Source: an uncultured Prevotellaceae bacterium
Lineage (GTDB): Bacteria > Bacteroidota > Bacteroidia > Bacteroidales > Bacteroidaceae
Assembly: GCA_902800435.1 (NCBI GenBank)
Contig: CADCEQ010000016.1
Coordinates: 1 to 43,654, forward strand
Direction: 5' to 3'
Length of the DNA stretch: 43,654 nt
Position numbers and translations under genes: made by a program. Below the pieces are notes generated by a model, which did not search any database, was not told the DNA's origin, and worked only from the letters and a program-made list of their open reading frames with translations. Below, piece after piece: positions 24,391 through 31,365 of the stretch. Position 1 is the first letter of the stretch. Every line of letters begins with the position of its first letter.

Positions 24391-25235
24391 ACGTTCGCAA
24401 ATTTATGGGTTACAACCTGCCAGCGGCAGAACAGCCAATAGGCCAGCCAGGTGAAGAGCACGATGAGGCCGACATGGATGGTAATCCGGATGATATTAGA
24501 TATAGTAATAGCTTCTTCTGTAGTGAATGGTGTGTCGCGATAGCGAAACATATTGGCCGTTGCGACGATGCAGGCAAACGCGATGACAACCACGGCAGAG
24601 GTGGCAATGAAGTGGAACTTCTTGAAGAACACGCCGCCCAACAGGAAGAAGGCATGGATGGCAATGAGGGCGGTGTACTCCGAGGTGACGCTCAGCGGGT
24701 TGTCGCCCGTGTACTCTCCCGACGGGAAGGTCCGCGTATGAGGGAATATCCGGAAGAAATCGTCGGTGGCCGACATCACGGGATCGCCCGCCATCCAGAG
24801 ATAGGCCATATGTATCAGGTCGGCCACGAAGTACGTCAGCAGACCGCCCACTATAGAAAAGACCGCCATATAAATCCATCGCGACGTGAACTTTTCCAGA
24901 TTAGTTGCCGGCAGCATCAGCCAGGCAATGCGTTGCTGCTTCTTCTGCTCTGCGCGATAGAGTGTGCTGGCCGTGATGAGGAAGAAGATATACATAGCCA
25001 TAGCTCCGAATGCACCAACAGCCTCGCAGATTGTACTGATATGCAGCCGTAACCGCTCGTCGGGGTCATTGATATAGTAATATCTATTGTCATGGAAGGC
25101 TATCTCATGGGCAAACCAGAAGAAGAACAGATAGAGCAGCAGCATACACAGCGCACCCCACATCAAAGCCTTGCGGCCCTCAAAGAAATCGAGCTTCAGC
25201 ACGCGCCCGAAGCGTGTCATATCAAACTGTTTCAT
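24387..25235 (-). CDS. ABC transporter membrane subunit, about six TM segments
   Basis: 282 residues with hydrophobic segments at roughly 26-45, 75-100, 118-140, 190-205, 213-232 and 250-270, and no domain I can name. It begins MKQFDMTRFGRVLKLDFFEGRKALMW, a typical N-terminal amphipathic stretch of ABC-2-like permeases. Its start overlaps the ATPase stop by 4 bases and its stop overlaps the GntR start by 4 bases. Assignment as the ATPase's permease is from context. Confidence 0.75.
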   Translation of the reverse strand: MKQFDMTRFGRVLKLDFFEGRKALMWGALCMLLLYLFFFWFAHEIAFHDNRYYYINDPDERLRLHISTICEAVGAFGAMAMYIFFLITASTLYRAEQKKQQRIAWLMLPATNLEKFTSRWIYMAVFSIVGGLLTYFVADLIHMAYLWMAGDPVMSATDDFFRIFPHTRTFPSGEYTGDNPLSVTSEYTALIAIHAFFLLGGVFFKKFHFIATSAVVVIAFACIVATANMFRYRDTPFTTEEAITISNIIRITIHVGLIVLFTWLAYWLFCRWQVVTHKFANV

Positions 25236-26086
25236 TTTACCAATCCTTTCGTTACAGCGTTAAACAATAATTCCAAGTTCACCTGTGTCTCGGCCTGGCC
25301 GTCCTGTCGGCGTGCTATCACGGCATTGCCCTGCAGCGTCGGCTCGGCATAGAGCACGCCGTCTGTCCGCTTTGCTGCGACAGTGTCGCAGCCCTCACCA
25401 AACTGCCGGTATTCAAACACGTACTTATCCATTATCTCCTGAACCGAGGCATTGAGCAGCAGCTCGCGCTGGTTCAGCATCAGGATGTGGTCGAGCAGGG
25501 CTTCCACGTCGTGTACCTGGTGCGTCGAGATGATAATCGTCTGGTCGTCGCTCATGTTCTGTGCCACCGTCTTGCGGAACTGCGACTTCGAGGGGATGTC
25601 CAGCCCGTTGGTCGGCTCGTCCATCAGCAGCAGCCGCGTGTTCGTGGCCAAGGCAAACGACATAAAGACCTTCTTCTTCTGACCCATCGACAGCGCGCCG
25701 AGGTCGAGGTCGGCCGTCAGCTCGAAGTCGCGCAGGCAAGCCTCCAACCGCTCCTGGCTGAACTTCGGATAGAACGGAGCCATCAGCTCCACGTAGCGCT
25801 TCAGCGTCATCGCCGGCAGTTCAAACTCCTCCGGCACGAGGAAAATCTCCTCCAGCACCTCCGCCTGCCGCTTGTCTGTTGCGTATGTTGCTGTATTACA
25901 GCAACAAACGGAACCGGTCTGCGGCCGCAGCAAACCCGCAATGAGGTAGAGCAGCGTCGACTTGCCCGTACCGTTCTTACCTAACAGCCCGTAGATTTTG
26001 CTCTCCTCCACCCGCAGGCTGAAACCGTCAAACACCCGTTCCTTCTGGCCCGGGTAACTGAAACTGATGTTGTTTACTTCTATCAT
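25232..26086 (-). CDS. ABC transporter ATP-binding protein (YtrB-like)
   Basis: 284 residues, first gene of the export run. Walker A GLLGKNGTGKST at about 34-45, Q-loop region FLVPEEFELPAM, signature LSMGQKKKVFMSFAL, Walker B LLLMDEPTNGLD, and H-loop IISTHQVHD. The GKNGTGKST form and C-terminal extension are typical of ABC-2/antibiotic-resistance type ATPases. Preceded by a TACCTTTGC promoter and a dyad at 26102-26125; followed directly by its membrane subunit and the YtrA-like regulator. Confidence 0.92.
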   Translation of the reverse strand: MIEVNNISFSYPGQKERVFDGFSLRVEESKIYGLLGKNGTGKSTLLYLIAGLLRPQTGSVCCCNTATYATDKRQAEVLEEIFLVPEEFELPAMTLKRYVELMAPFYPKFSQERLEACLRDFELTADLDLGALSMGQKKKVFMSFALATNTRLLLMDEPTNGLDIPSKSQFRKTVAQNMSDDQTIIISTHQVHDVEALLDHILMLNQRELLLNASVQEIMDKYVFEYRQFGEGCDTVAAKRTDGVLYAEPTLQGNAVIARRQDGQAETQVNLELLFNAVTKGLVK

Positions 26087-26101
26087 TTTTATTAGCGTTT
26101 T

Positions 26102-26125
26102 AGTGTACTACTTCAATAGAACACT
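26102..26125. promoter_or_regulatory. Candidate GntR/YtrA operator dyad
   Basis: A 24-bp dyad with half-sites AGTGTNCTA and TAGNACACT, touching the -7 box (26126-26134) on its downstream side, where the transcript should start. From memory, the Bacillus YtrA operator is AGTGTA, about 13 bp, TACACT; here it is AGTGTA-N12-AACACT. The operon encodes a YtrA-like repressor, so this is a sensible autoregulatory site. Confidence 0.6.
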
Positions 26126-26134
26126 GCAAAGGTA
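26126..26134 (-). promoter_or_regulatory. Promoter of the nine-gene export run
   Basis: Minus strand TACCTTTGC; a TTTG lies 20 bases upstream (26158-26155). The leader to the ATG at 26086 is about 35 nt and carries the dyad described above at its start. Confidence 0.7.
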
Positions 26135-26167
26135 ATACAATTCCCCGTTCCCTCCAAACTTTTTGGC

Positions 26168-26212
26168 AGAAAAAATAAGGTAGGAATGCTTTTTTAACAT
26201 TTCCACCTTATT
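26168..26212 (-). terminator. Terminator after the small OMP gene
   Basis: Minus strand: AATAAGGTGGAAATG (26212-26198), 9-nt loop, CATTCCTACCTTATT (26188-26174), then a T run. One arm is identical to an arm of the aldolase terminator at 28796-28834. Confidence 0.8.
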
Positions 26213-26221
26213 ATAATAAAG

Positions 26222-26256
26222 CCCCTCCCCTAAACAGGGGAGGCAGGGAGGGGTCT
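26222..26256. repeat. GC-rich palindromic repeat between the small OMP stop and its terminator
   Basis: CTCCCCTAAACAGGGGAG palindrome followed by GCAGGGAGGGGTCT. Nearly identical to ruvA copy 1 read on the opposite strand. It sits between the stop codon and the terminator hairpin, as if inserted there. Confidence 0.75.
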
Positions 26257-26930
26257 CAGAAATTCACGCCGACGTTGGCGAAGAAGCAACCCGTGTGGGC
26301 TTGACTGAAGTCGTCGCGGCTGACGTTGGCCAGTCCGATATCGTAGCCCAACTCGGCATAGAGGTGGTCGAACTGCAGACCGCAGCCGAGGCTCAGACCT
26401 CCGTCGAACCGACGGAAGGCATCGTCGGAGAACGCACTAAACGAGCGGCGCTCATCCTTCTCTTTGATCTGACCGCTGACACCAGCTGAACAGTAGACGC
26501 CCACGAAGGGCTGGATGCTGGTCAGCGGGTCGAAGTTGTGCTGGTATTTCACCAGCAACGGCACCTCCAAGTAGTTCATGTTGTAAGAGTACGTGCCGTT
26601 CTTGCCGCCTTTCTCCGTATACGAGAGTCCCGTCTCGAGATAGAGTGGCGTTGCCGGAGCCAACTGCAGTCCGCCCACCACTCCCAGGTTGAGCCCCGCC
26701 TTAGGTGAGCCTCCGTCCAGGAAGCGGTCGTCGGCATTGACGGTAGCAACGCCCAGTCCGATGCGGAGTCCTAAGTAGCCGTCGATGGCTGAGCGCGAAC
26801 GTGAAGCAGGAGTATAGTGGCTCCTGTAGGAAGGAGGAACGGGGCGCGTGTAGGGACGCCTCACATATTGTGCCACCGAGGGCACGGCCGTCAGCACGGC
26901 CAGCATCGTAATCATCATTGTTCTTTTCAT
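26256..26930 (-). CDS. Small outer-membrane beta-barrel protein
   Basis: 224 residues. Signal peptide MKRTMMITMLAVLTAVPSVA, a basic/Pro/aromatic stretch (YVRRPYTRPVPPSYRSHYTP), then about eight amphipathic strands: GYLGLRIGLGVATVNADDRF, LNLGVVGGLQLA, LYLETGLSYTEKG, YLEVPLLVKYQ, PFVGVYCSAGVSG, GLSLGCGLQFDHLYAELGYD, ending CFFANVGVNF with the terminal Phe typical of OMPs. This is the porin-like/PorT-like barrel type; no specific function can be read. Own promoter at 26959-26967 and own terminator, so monocistronic. Confidence 0.85.
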   Translation of the reverse strand: MKRTMMITMLAVLTAVPSVAQYVRRPYTRPVPPSYRSHYTPASRSRSAIDGYLGLRIGLGVATVNADDRFLDGGSPKAGLNLGVVGGLQLAPATPLYLETGLSYTEKGGKNGTYSYNMNYLEVPLLVKYQHNFDPLTSIQPFVGVYCSAGVSGQIKEKDERRSFSAFSDDAFRRFDGGLSLGCGLQFDHLYAELGYDIGLANVSRDDFSQAHTGCFFANVGVNF

Positions 26931-26958
26931 CGTCGTACATTTTTATTGGTTTGACGGT

Positions 26959-26967
26959 GCAAAGATA
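26959..26967 (-). promoter_or_regulatory. Promoter of the small OMP gene
   Basis: Minus strand TATCTTTGC, with TTGG 19 bases upstream as a partial -33 element. Leader about 24 nt. Confidence 0.7.
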
Positions 26968-27043
26968 CAAGAACGCCACGCTCCCACCAAGACGACATCC
27001 CTACAATCACCCTACCTTTTCCCTAAACTTCAGAGGGAAATCC

Positions 27044-27131
27044 CCTAACCTCCTAACCTGATTGCCTGTAGCGCCTTTGTACAAAGGGGTTCTGAGTGGT
27101 TAGGAGTTTGCTGAACTCCTAACCAACTCCT
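27044..27131 (+). repeat. Structured repeat element, copy B (inner-facing end beside VapE gene)
   Basis: Left strand CTCCTAACC at 27050-27058 (an extra CCTAACC just before), 14 nt, 24-nt core at 27073-27096 containing the perfect palindrome CCTTTGTACAAAGG, 1 nt, right strand GGTTAGGAG(TT) at 27098-27108, 5 nt, AACTCCTAACC at 27114-27124, then AACTCCT. Ends 12 bases before the VapE stop codon. Copy C on the minus strand aligns along the whole length. Confidence 0.8.
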
Positions 27132-27142
27132 CACCCATCTGC

Positions 27143-28351
27143 TCATTTCGGAACTTTCGGAACAACCCTGTAGTGAGCCACGTTGTGGGGATGACTCTGC
27201 TCGAAGCCGCGCTCCTTCATGGCCAGCCCCAGCTTAATCGTCAAGCCGGTCTTCGTCTTCAGCGACGGAAACTCATTAGTCAGGATGCCGAGAATCTCAG
27301 CGTTGCTCATCAACCTGCCCTTCTCACCCTCCAGGGGCTTCAAGAAGCAGGCATCAATCATCTCCGTCATGTCCTTCTGCGCCATATATTCAAGGTTCAA
27401 CTCCTGAATACGGGCCACCTCGTCGTTGTTGAACCAGTAGGGAGCCTTCAGCTCACGCAGTTCATAGACAACCTGTGCATAGAGCTGCTGGTAGTCGATG
27501 TCGCCTGTGTTGTCAATCAACTGCCCCTTAGGAATCGTCAGACAAATGTAGCGACGGCTTCCTGTGGCATCGGTCAGCGGATGAGGATTGTTCGTCGTAG
27601 CCACAAACGAGGCATAGCGGGGACGGTCGGCCTGAGTACGCCCAAAGATAGGACGTCCGTTCACCTTACTCTTCGAAAGCGTCTGCTTCAGCGCAGGATG
27701 CTGAGAGGGCCTGATGGCATCAAGCTCATCGAGGTTCACCAGGAGATTGTTCGTCAGCGCCATCTCCTTGTCAAACTTGTTCGACAGGTTCAGGTGATCC
27801 AGATAGTACTCACGCAAATCGGGAGGCAGCAGTCGGCGCATGAAGGTCGTCTTGCCACAACCTTGCGGCCCGATAATCGTGGGTACACACTCGTTGCCGT
27901 GAAGCATGTCCATCTGCAGCCAGTGGGCAACGGCAGAGCGCAGCCAGACGGCCAGAAAATGATGCTGTTCAGTCGAGAGGCCGGGCAGCCGCGAGAAGAG
28001 ACGAGCCACGTGGTTCTGGCCGTCCCATTGAGGCAGGTCGTCGAGGAACGCGCCGATAGGATTATACGCGCGAACCTCTTCAGAACGCAGCAGGTCTTGA
28101 ATGTCCGCCTTCGGGTTGCACTTCTCGTCAGCCAGCTCCCTTTTGGCGCGGATGATGATGCTCATCTCAGCCTCTGGCGTCAGCTCACGATACTTTGGCT
28201 CGCCGTCGACGGGCAACGTTACAAACTCTACCTTTCCGCTCAGCACATTGCGGCGGAAGAGGTATTTTTCTTGAAGGAACTGCTCAACCAAGAGCAATCC
28301 GTTGGGGGAAGCTACAAGAGCCTCGCCGTGAATGGTAAGATCATTACGCAT
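27143..28351 (-). CDS. Solitary VapE/VirE-type P-loop ATPase (helicase-like)
   Basis: 402 residues of the virulence-associated E family, superfamily-3-like ATPases usually found in mobile elements joined to a primase domain. Walker A GPQGCGKTT at 161-169, Walker B LLVNLDELD at 203-211, sensor/Arg-finger region ATTNNPHPLTDATGSRR at 251-267. The C-terminal 60 residues (LMSNAEILGILTNEFPSLK, MKERGFEQSHPHNVAHYRVV) look like a DUF3874-type winged helix. The N-terminal 100 residues replace the expected primase part, and no primase, integrase, HU-like or amidase gene lies nearby. Flanked on both sides by inverted copies B and C of a structured repeat. It has its own promoter. Role in replicating or moving that unit is inference. 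Confidence 0.85.
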   Translation of the reverse strand: MRNDLTIHGEALVASPNGLLLVEQFLQEKYLFRRNVLSGKVEFVTLPVDGEPKYRELTPEAEMSIIIRAKRELADEKCNPKADIQDLLRSEEVRAYNPIGAFLDDLPQWDGQNHVARLFSRLPGLSTEQHHFLAVWLRSAVAHWLQMDMLHGNECVPTIIGPQGCGKTTFMRRLLPPDLREYYLDHLNLSNKFDKEMALTNNLLVNLDELDAIRPSQHPALKQTLSKSKVNGRPIFGRTQADRPRYASFVATTNNPHPLTDATGSRRYICLTIPKGQLIDNTGDIDYQQLYAQVVYELRELKAPYWFNNDEVARIQELNLEYMAQKDMTEMIDACFLKPLEGEKGRLMSNAEILGILTNEFPSLKTKTGLTIKLGLAMKERGFEQSHPHNVAHYRVVPKVPK

Positions 28352-28421
28352 AGTACTTAGATTTTTATGTTATTAAGGCTTAGATTGGCACAAGAGTGTT
28401 TCTCATGGCGTCATGCCGAGT

Positions 28422-28430
28422 GCAAAGGTA
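28422..28430 (-). promoter_or_regulatory. Promoter of the VapE gene
   Basis: Minus strand TACCTTTGC, with only a partial -33 element (CTTG) upstream. The leader is about 65 nt. Element C lies upstream of this promoter, so it should not be in the VapE transcript. Confidence 0.65.
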
Positions 28431-28562
28431 CGAAATAAATATGAGTCCTGCAAGTTTTTCGTGCAAATTTCGCCCGTTTTTTGAAGCGTTTATTGCGAAT
28501 TGCAAAAACCACTTCATCGAAGTTTTGTTCTTGCTAAGGCAAGCGTCCCTGTGGGCCGTGTG
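28431..28562. other. Gene-free DNA between VapE promoter and element C
   Basis: No open frame with gene-like features. It contains short dyads (CTTGCTAAGGCAAG, TGCAAGTTTTTCGTGCA) and a TGCAAATTT-like repeated word. No further promoter box is clear. Confidence 0.5.
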
Positions 28563-28660
28563 AGGAGTTGGTTACCTGTTGGTTAGGAGTTCAACCATCT
28601 CCTAACACCTCTGAAGCCCCCATCCACAAAGGCTTTGCGGCCATTCAGGTTAGGAGTTGG
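28563..28660 (-). repeat. Structured repeat element, copy C (inner-facing end beside VapE gene)
   Basis: Read on the minus strand: CTCCTAACC (28656-28648), 14 nt, 24-nt core (28633-28610, starting GCCTTTGTGG), 3 nt, GTTAGGAG (28606-28599), 7 nt, AACTCCTAACC (28591-28581), then AACTCCTC near the end. It has the same order as copy B and points back toward the VapE gene. Confidence 0.8.
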
Positions 28661-28709
28661 CACTTTTTTGAAAAAAGTATGCTCCGGGCAAACTGCCGGT
28701 TTAGTCGGC

Positions 28710-28747
28710 TTAACCCGTCGAGTTAGTCTGCTCAACCCGCCGAGTTA
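28710..28747. repeat. Double pseudo-palindrome, partner of 2517-2554
   Basis: TAACCCGTCGAGTTA and CAACCCGCCGAGTTA in a 38-bp unit, about 74 per cent identical by eye to the unit at 2517-2554. In both places it lies on the outer side of, or beyond, a structured repeat element. Confidence 0.65.
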
Positions 28748-28795
28748 CCACCCGCAAGTCGTAGTGTATAAATATGCATGCAGACATCTAAATAG

Positions 28796-28834
28796 AAAAA
28801 AATAAGGTGGAAATGCGCTGGGCATCTCCACCTT
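28796..28834 (-). terminator. Aldolase gene terminator
   Basis: Minus strand: AAGGTGGAGATG (28834-28823), 7-nt loop, CATTTCCACCTT (28815-28804), then ATTTTTTT. Lies 18 bases after the stop codon. Confidence 0.85.
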
Positions 28835-28852
28835 CATTTATTCGGAAGTCGA

Positions 28853-29854
28853 TTAGCACTGAGCGAGCTTACCGTCGCTGCCGAGCACATTCACAATCTT
28901 GTGGATGTACATCTTCTTCATGTTCTCGCGGGCGGGCTTCAGATACTGACGAGGATCGAAGTCTCCAGGATGCTCGGCCAGGTGCTTGCGGATAGCAGCG
29001 GTCATGGCCAGACGAGAGTCGGAGTCGATGTTGATCTTGCAGACAGCGCTCTTCGAAGCCTCACGCAGCTGCTCCTCGGGGATACCGATAGCGGCCTCGA
29101 GGTGGCCACCGAACTGGTTGATGGTGTTGACCTCGTCCATGGGAACTGAAGAAGAGCCGTGGAGCACGATGGGGAATCCGGGGAGCTTCTTCTCAATCTC
29201 GTGCAGGATGTCGAATGCCAAGGGAGGCGGAACGAGCACGCCGTTGACGAGTGTACACTGCTCGGGCGTGAACTTGTGGGCACCGTGCGAGGTACCGATA
29301 GAGATAGCCAGCGAGTCGCAGCCCGTGCGGGTTGAGAAGTCGATGACCTCCTCGGGCTTGGTGTAGTGAGACTCAGCAGCGCTGACCTCGTCCTCAACAC
29401 CGGCGAGCACGCCGAGCTCAGCCTCGACGGTCACGTCGAACTGGTGAGCGTAGTCAACCACCTTCTTAGCCAGGGCGATGTTCTCCTCGTAGGGGAGGTG
29501 CGAACCGTCGATCATCACGCTTGAGAAGCCCATGTCGATGCAGTCCTTGCAGAGCTCGAAGGTATCACCGTGGTCGAGGTGCAGCACAATCTCGGGATGC
29601 TCACAGCCAAGCTCCTTGGCGTAAGCCACAGCACCCTCGGCCATGTAGCGCAGGATGGTAGCGTTGGCATAGTTACGGGCACCCTTAGACACCTGCATGA
29701 TGACGGGCGACTTGGTTTCGACGGCAGCCATCACGATGGCCTGCATCTGCTCCATTGTGTTGAAGTTGAAAGCGGGGATGGCATAGCCACCGGCCACCGC
29801 TCTCTTGAACATCTCGCGGGTATTCACGAGACCTAAATCCTTGTAGTTTACCAT
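28853..29854 (-). CDS. fba: Class II fructose-1,6-bisphosphate aldolase
   Basis: Zinc-dependent aldolase that interconverts fructose-1,6-bisphosphate with dihydroxyacetone phosphate and glyceraldehyde-3-phosphate. The 333-residue protein starts MVNYKDLGLVNTREMFKRAV. AIPAFNFNTMEQMQAIV, VLHLDHGDTFE (metal/catalytic DHGD), SSVMIDGSHLPYEENI, VEAELGVLAGVEDEV, SIGTSHGAHKF and IVLHGSSSVPMDEV are class II signatures, and C-terminal INIDSDSRLAMTAAIRKHL completes the barrel. The ATG at 29854 is chosen over a longer frame that crosses the promoter. Cytoplasmic glycolysis/gluconeogenesis; monocistronic with its own promoter and terminator. Confidence 0.96.
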   Translation of the reverse strand: MVNYKDLGLVNTREMFKRAVAGGYAIPAFNFNTMEQMQAIVMAAVETKSPVIMQVSKGARNYANATILRYMAEGAVAYAKELGCEHPEIVLHLDHGDTFELCKDCIDMGFSSVMIDGSHLPYEENIALAKKVVDYAHQFDVTVEAELGVLAGVEDEVSAAESHYTKPEEVIDFSTRTGCDSLAISIGTSHGAHKFTPEQCTLVNGVLVPPPLAFDILHEIEKKLPGFPIVLHGSSSVPMDEVNTINQFGGHLEAAIGIPEEQLREASKSAVCKINIDSDSRLAMTAAIRKHLAEHPGDFDPRQYLKPARENMKKMYIHKIVNVLGSDGKLAQC

Positions 29855-29896
29855 AACAATTTTGTATTTTGAATATTGGGTTTTATTTTCCCGAGC

Positions 29897-29905
29897 GCAA
29901 AGGTA
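29897..29905 (-). promoter_or_regulatory. fba promoter, -7 box
   Basis: Minus strand TACCTTTGC, about 42 bases before the ATG at 29854. No good -33 TTTG was seen. Confidence 0.65.
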
Positions 29906-29930
29906 CACAATTCTTCCCGAAAACGGAAAA

Positions 29931-30001
29931 GAAAAGGGCACGGATTGCGCTGTTTTCACGGTTTTTAATTCTTTTCCGTGACCTTGGCGCAAGCCGTGCC
30001 C
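29931..30001 (-). terminator. Nested hairpin terminator after the second exporter
   Basis: Outer arms of 15 bp with one mismatch (29936-29950 and 29987-30001, GGGCACGG...GCGC) enclose an inner CACGG/CCGTG stem. On the minus strand the structure is followed by TTTTCTTTTCC. It lies 28 bases after the permease stop and before the fba promoter. Confidence 0.75.
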
Positions 30002-30028
30002 GCAAAATGCAACGCGCAGTTTGCAATT

Positions 30029-31243
30029 CTATTCGTGGCGAATAGCCTCGATGGGGTCCATGTTGGCGGCCTTCTGGGCGGGAATATAGCCGAAGAGGAT
30101 GCCAAGGCAGACGCAGACGAGGAACGACACGTAGATGGACCACGCCGGCACGCTCGACGGCATGCCGAACGACGCGACGAACGTGCTCGCCCCGACGCCT
30201 ACCAGAACACCTATCAGTCCACCCGTCACGGATATCAGCACCGACTCGATGAGGAACTGCAGCGAGATGACGGGTCCCGTGGCACCTACGGCCATGCGCA
30301 GGCCAATCTCCTTGGTGCGCTCGGTGACGGAGACGAGCATGATGTTCATGATTCCGATACCGGCCACCAAGAGCGAGAAGGCGGCTGCCACGACAAGGAT
30401 GACGGTCACGGTGTCCATCGTGCTGGACATCGTCTCCATCATCTCGGCCTGCGAGCGGATGGTGAAGTCGTCGACGGCTTCGTCCTTCAGCTTGTGGTTG
30501 TCGCGCAGTATCTGCGTCAGTTCCTCGATGGCGGCGTCCGACAGTTCCTCAGTGACGGCCGAGCAGATGATGGAGGAGAACCACGTTTGGGCGGCGATGC
30601 GTTTCATCACCGTGGTATAGGGCGCAATGATGACGTTGTCCTGGTCCATGCCCCATGAGTTGTAGCCCTTGCCCTTGAGCACGCCGATGACGCGCATGGG
30701 GATACTCTTGAAGCGGATGGTCTTGCCGATGGGGTCGTGGCCGTCGAAGAGTTCCTTGACAACGGTGGCACCGATGAGACACACCTTCGAGGCCTTCTTG
30801 ATGTCCTCCTCGGTGAAGCACTCGCCCTCGTCGATGACCCACTGGCGGATGTCGAGGTAGTCGACCGACTCGCCGTACATCGACGACGTAGTGTTGTTAT
30901 TGCCGTAGATGGCCTGGCCGCTGGAAGTCACCTCGGGCGACACCTTCGTCACGAAGCGCTTCTCGCGGAGTATGCGCTCGTAGTCAGCCATCTTCAGCGT
31001 CTGCATGGCCGACGGGTCCTGGCGCACGCCGCCACGCATGTCGGCGCCTGGCCGGATGGTCAGCAGGTTGGTACCCATCGTCGACAGTTCCTGGCGGATG
31101 CTCTCCTTCGAGCCTTGTCCGATCGACATCATGATGATGACGGCAGCCACGCCGATGATGATGCCCAGCATCGACAGGAACGACCGCATCTTGTTGTTGG
31201 CCAGAGCCTTCAGGCTTACTTTAAATAGGTTCAGTATATTCAC
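30029..31243 (-). CDS. MacB/FtsX-type ABC permease (second exporter)
   Basis: About 404 residues if it starts at the GTG at 31243, giving VNILNLFKVSLKALANNKMRSFLSMLG, the usual N-terminus of this family; a longer frame would run through simple repeats upstream. TM1 is LGIIIGVAAVIIMMSIG. The MacB periplasmic domain follows, then three C-terminal TMs, with ERTKEIGLRMAVGATGPVI between the second and third and ANMDPIEAIRHE at the end. It works with the ATPase at 31366-32118, the adaptor and TolC in a MacAB-TolC-like exporter. Substrate unknown. The GTG start is an inference. Confidence 0.88.
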   Translation of the reverse strand: MNILNLFKVSLKALANNKMRSFLSMLGIIIGVAAVIIMMSIGQGSKESIRQELSTMGTNLLTIRPGADMRGGVRQDPSAMQTLKMADYERILREKRFVTKVSPEVTSSGQAIYGNNNTTSSMYGESVDYLDIRQWVIDEGECFTEEDIKKASKVCLIGATVVKELFDGHDPIGKTIRFKSIPMRVIGVLKGKGYNSWGMDQDNVIIAPYTTVMKRIAAQTWFSSIICSAVTEELSDAAIEELTQILRDNHKLKDEAVDDFTIRSQAEMMETMSSTMDTVTVILVVAAAFSLLVAGIGIMNIMLVSVTERTKEIGLRMAVGATGPVISLQFLIESVLISVTGGLIGVLVGVGASTFVASFGMPSSVPAWSIYVSFLVCVCLGILFGYIPAQKAANMDPIEAIRHE

Positions 31244-31365
31244 CTTGGTAATTTTCGATTTAGTAATTTTCGATTTTCGATTTATTAGTATTACGACCTG
31301 AGATTCTTCGAAAAACGAGCGGCGCAGCCAAATCGAAAATCGAAAATCTGTAAATCGCAAATAAT
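31244..31365. repeat. TTTTCGAT-word spacer with long inverted repeat
   Basis: The 122-base spacer between ATPase stop and permease start is built from TTTTCGATTT words on the left and AAATCGAAAAT words on the right. They form arms of roughly 18 bp separated by about 50 bases. A hairpin here lies inside the operon, so it could tune downstream expression. Confidence 0.65.

Noticed and set aside
27050..27131. Integron attC-like site, because of TAAC and GTTAG at the stem ends
   Set aside because: Copy A lacks the AAC/GTT ends, the core sequence is conserved instead, and no integrase is present.
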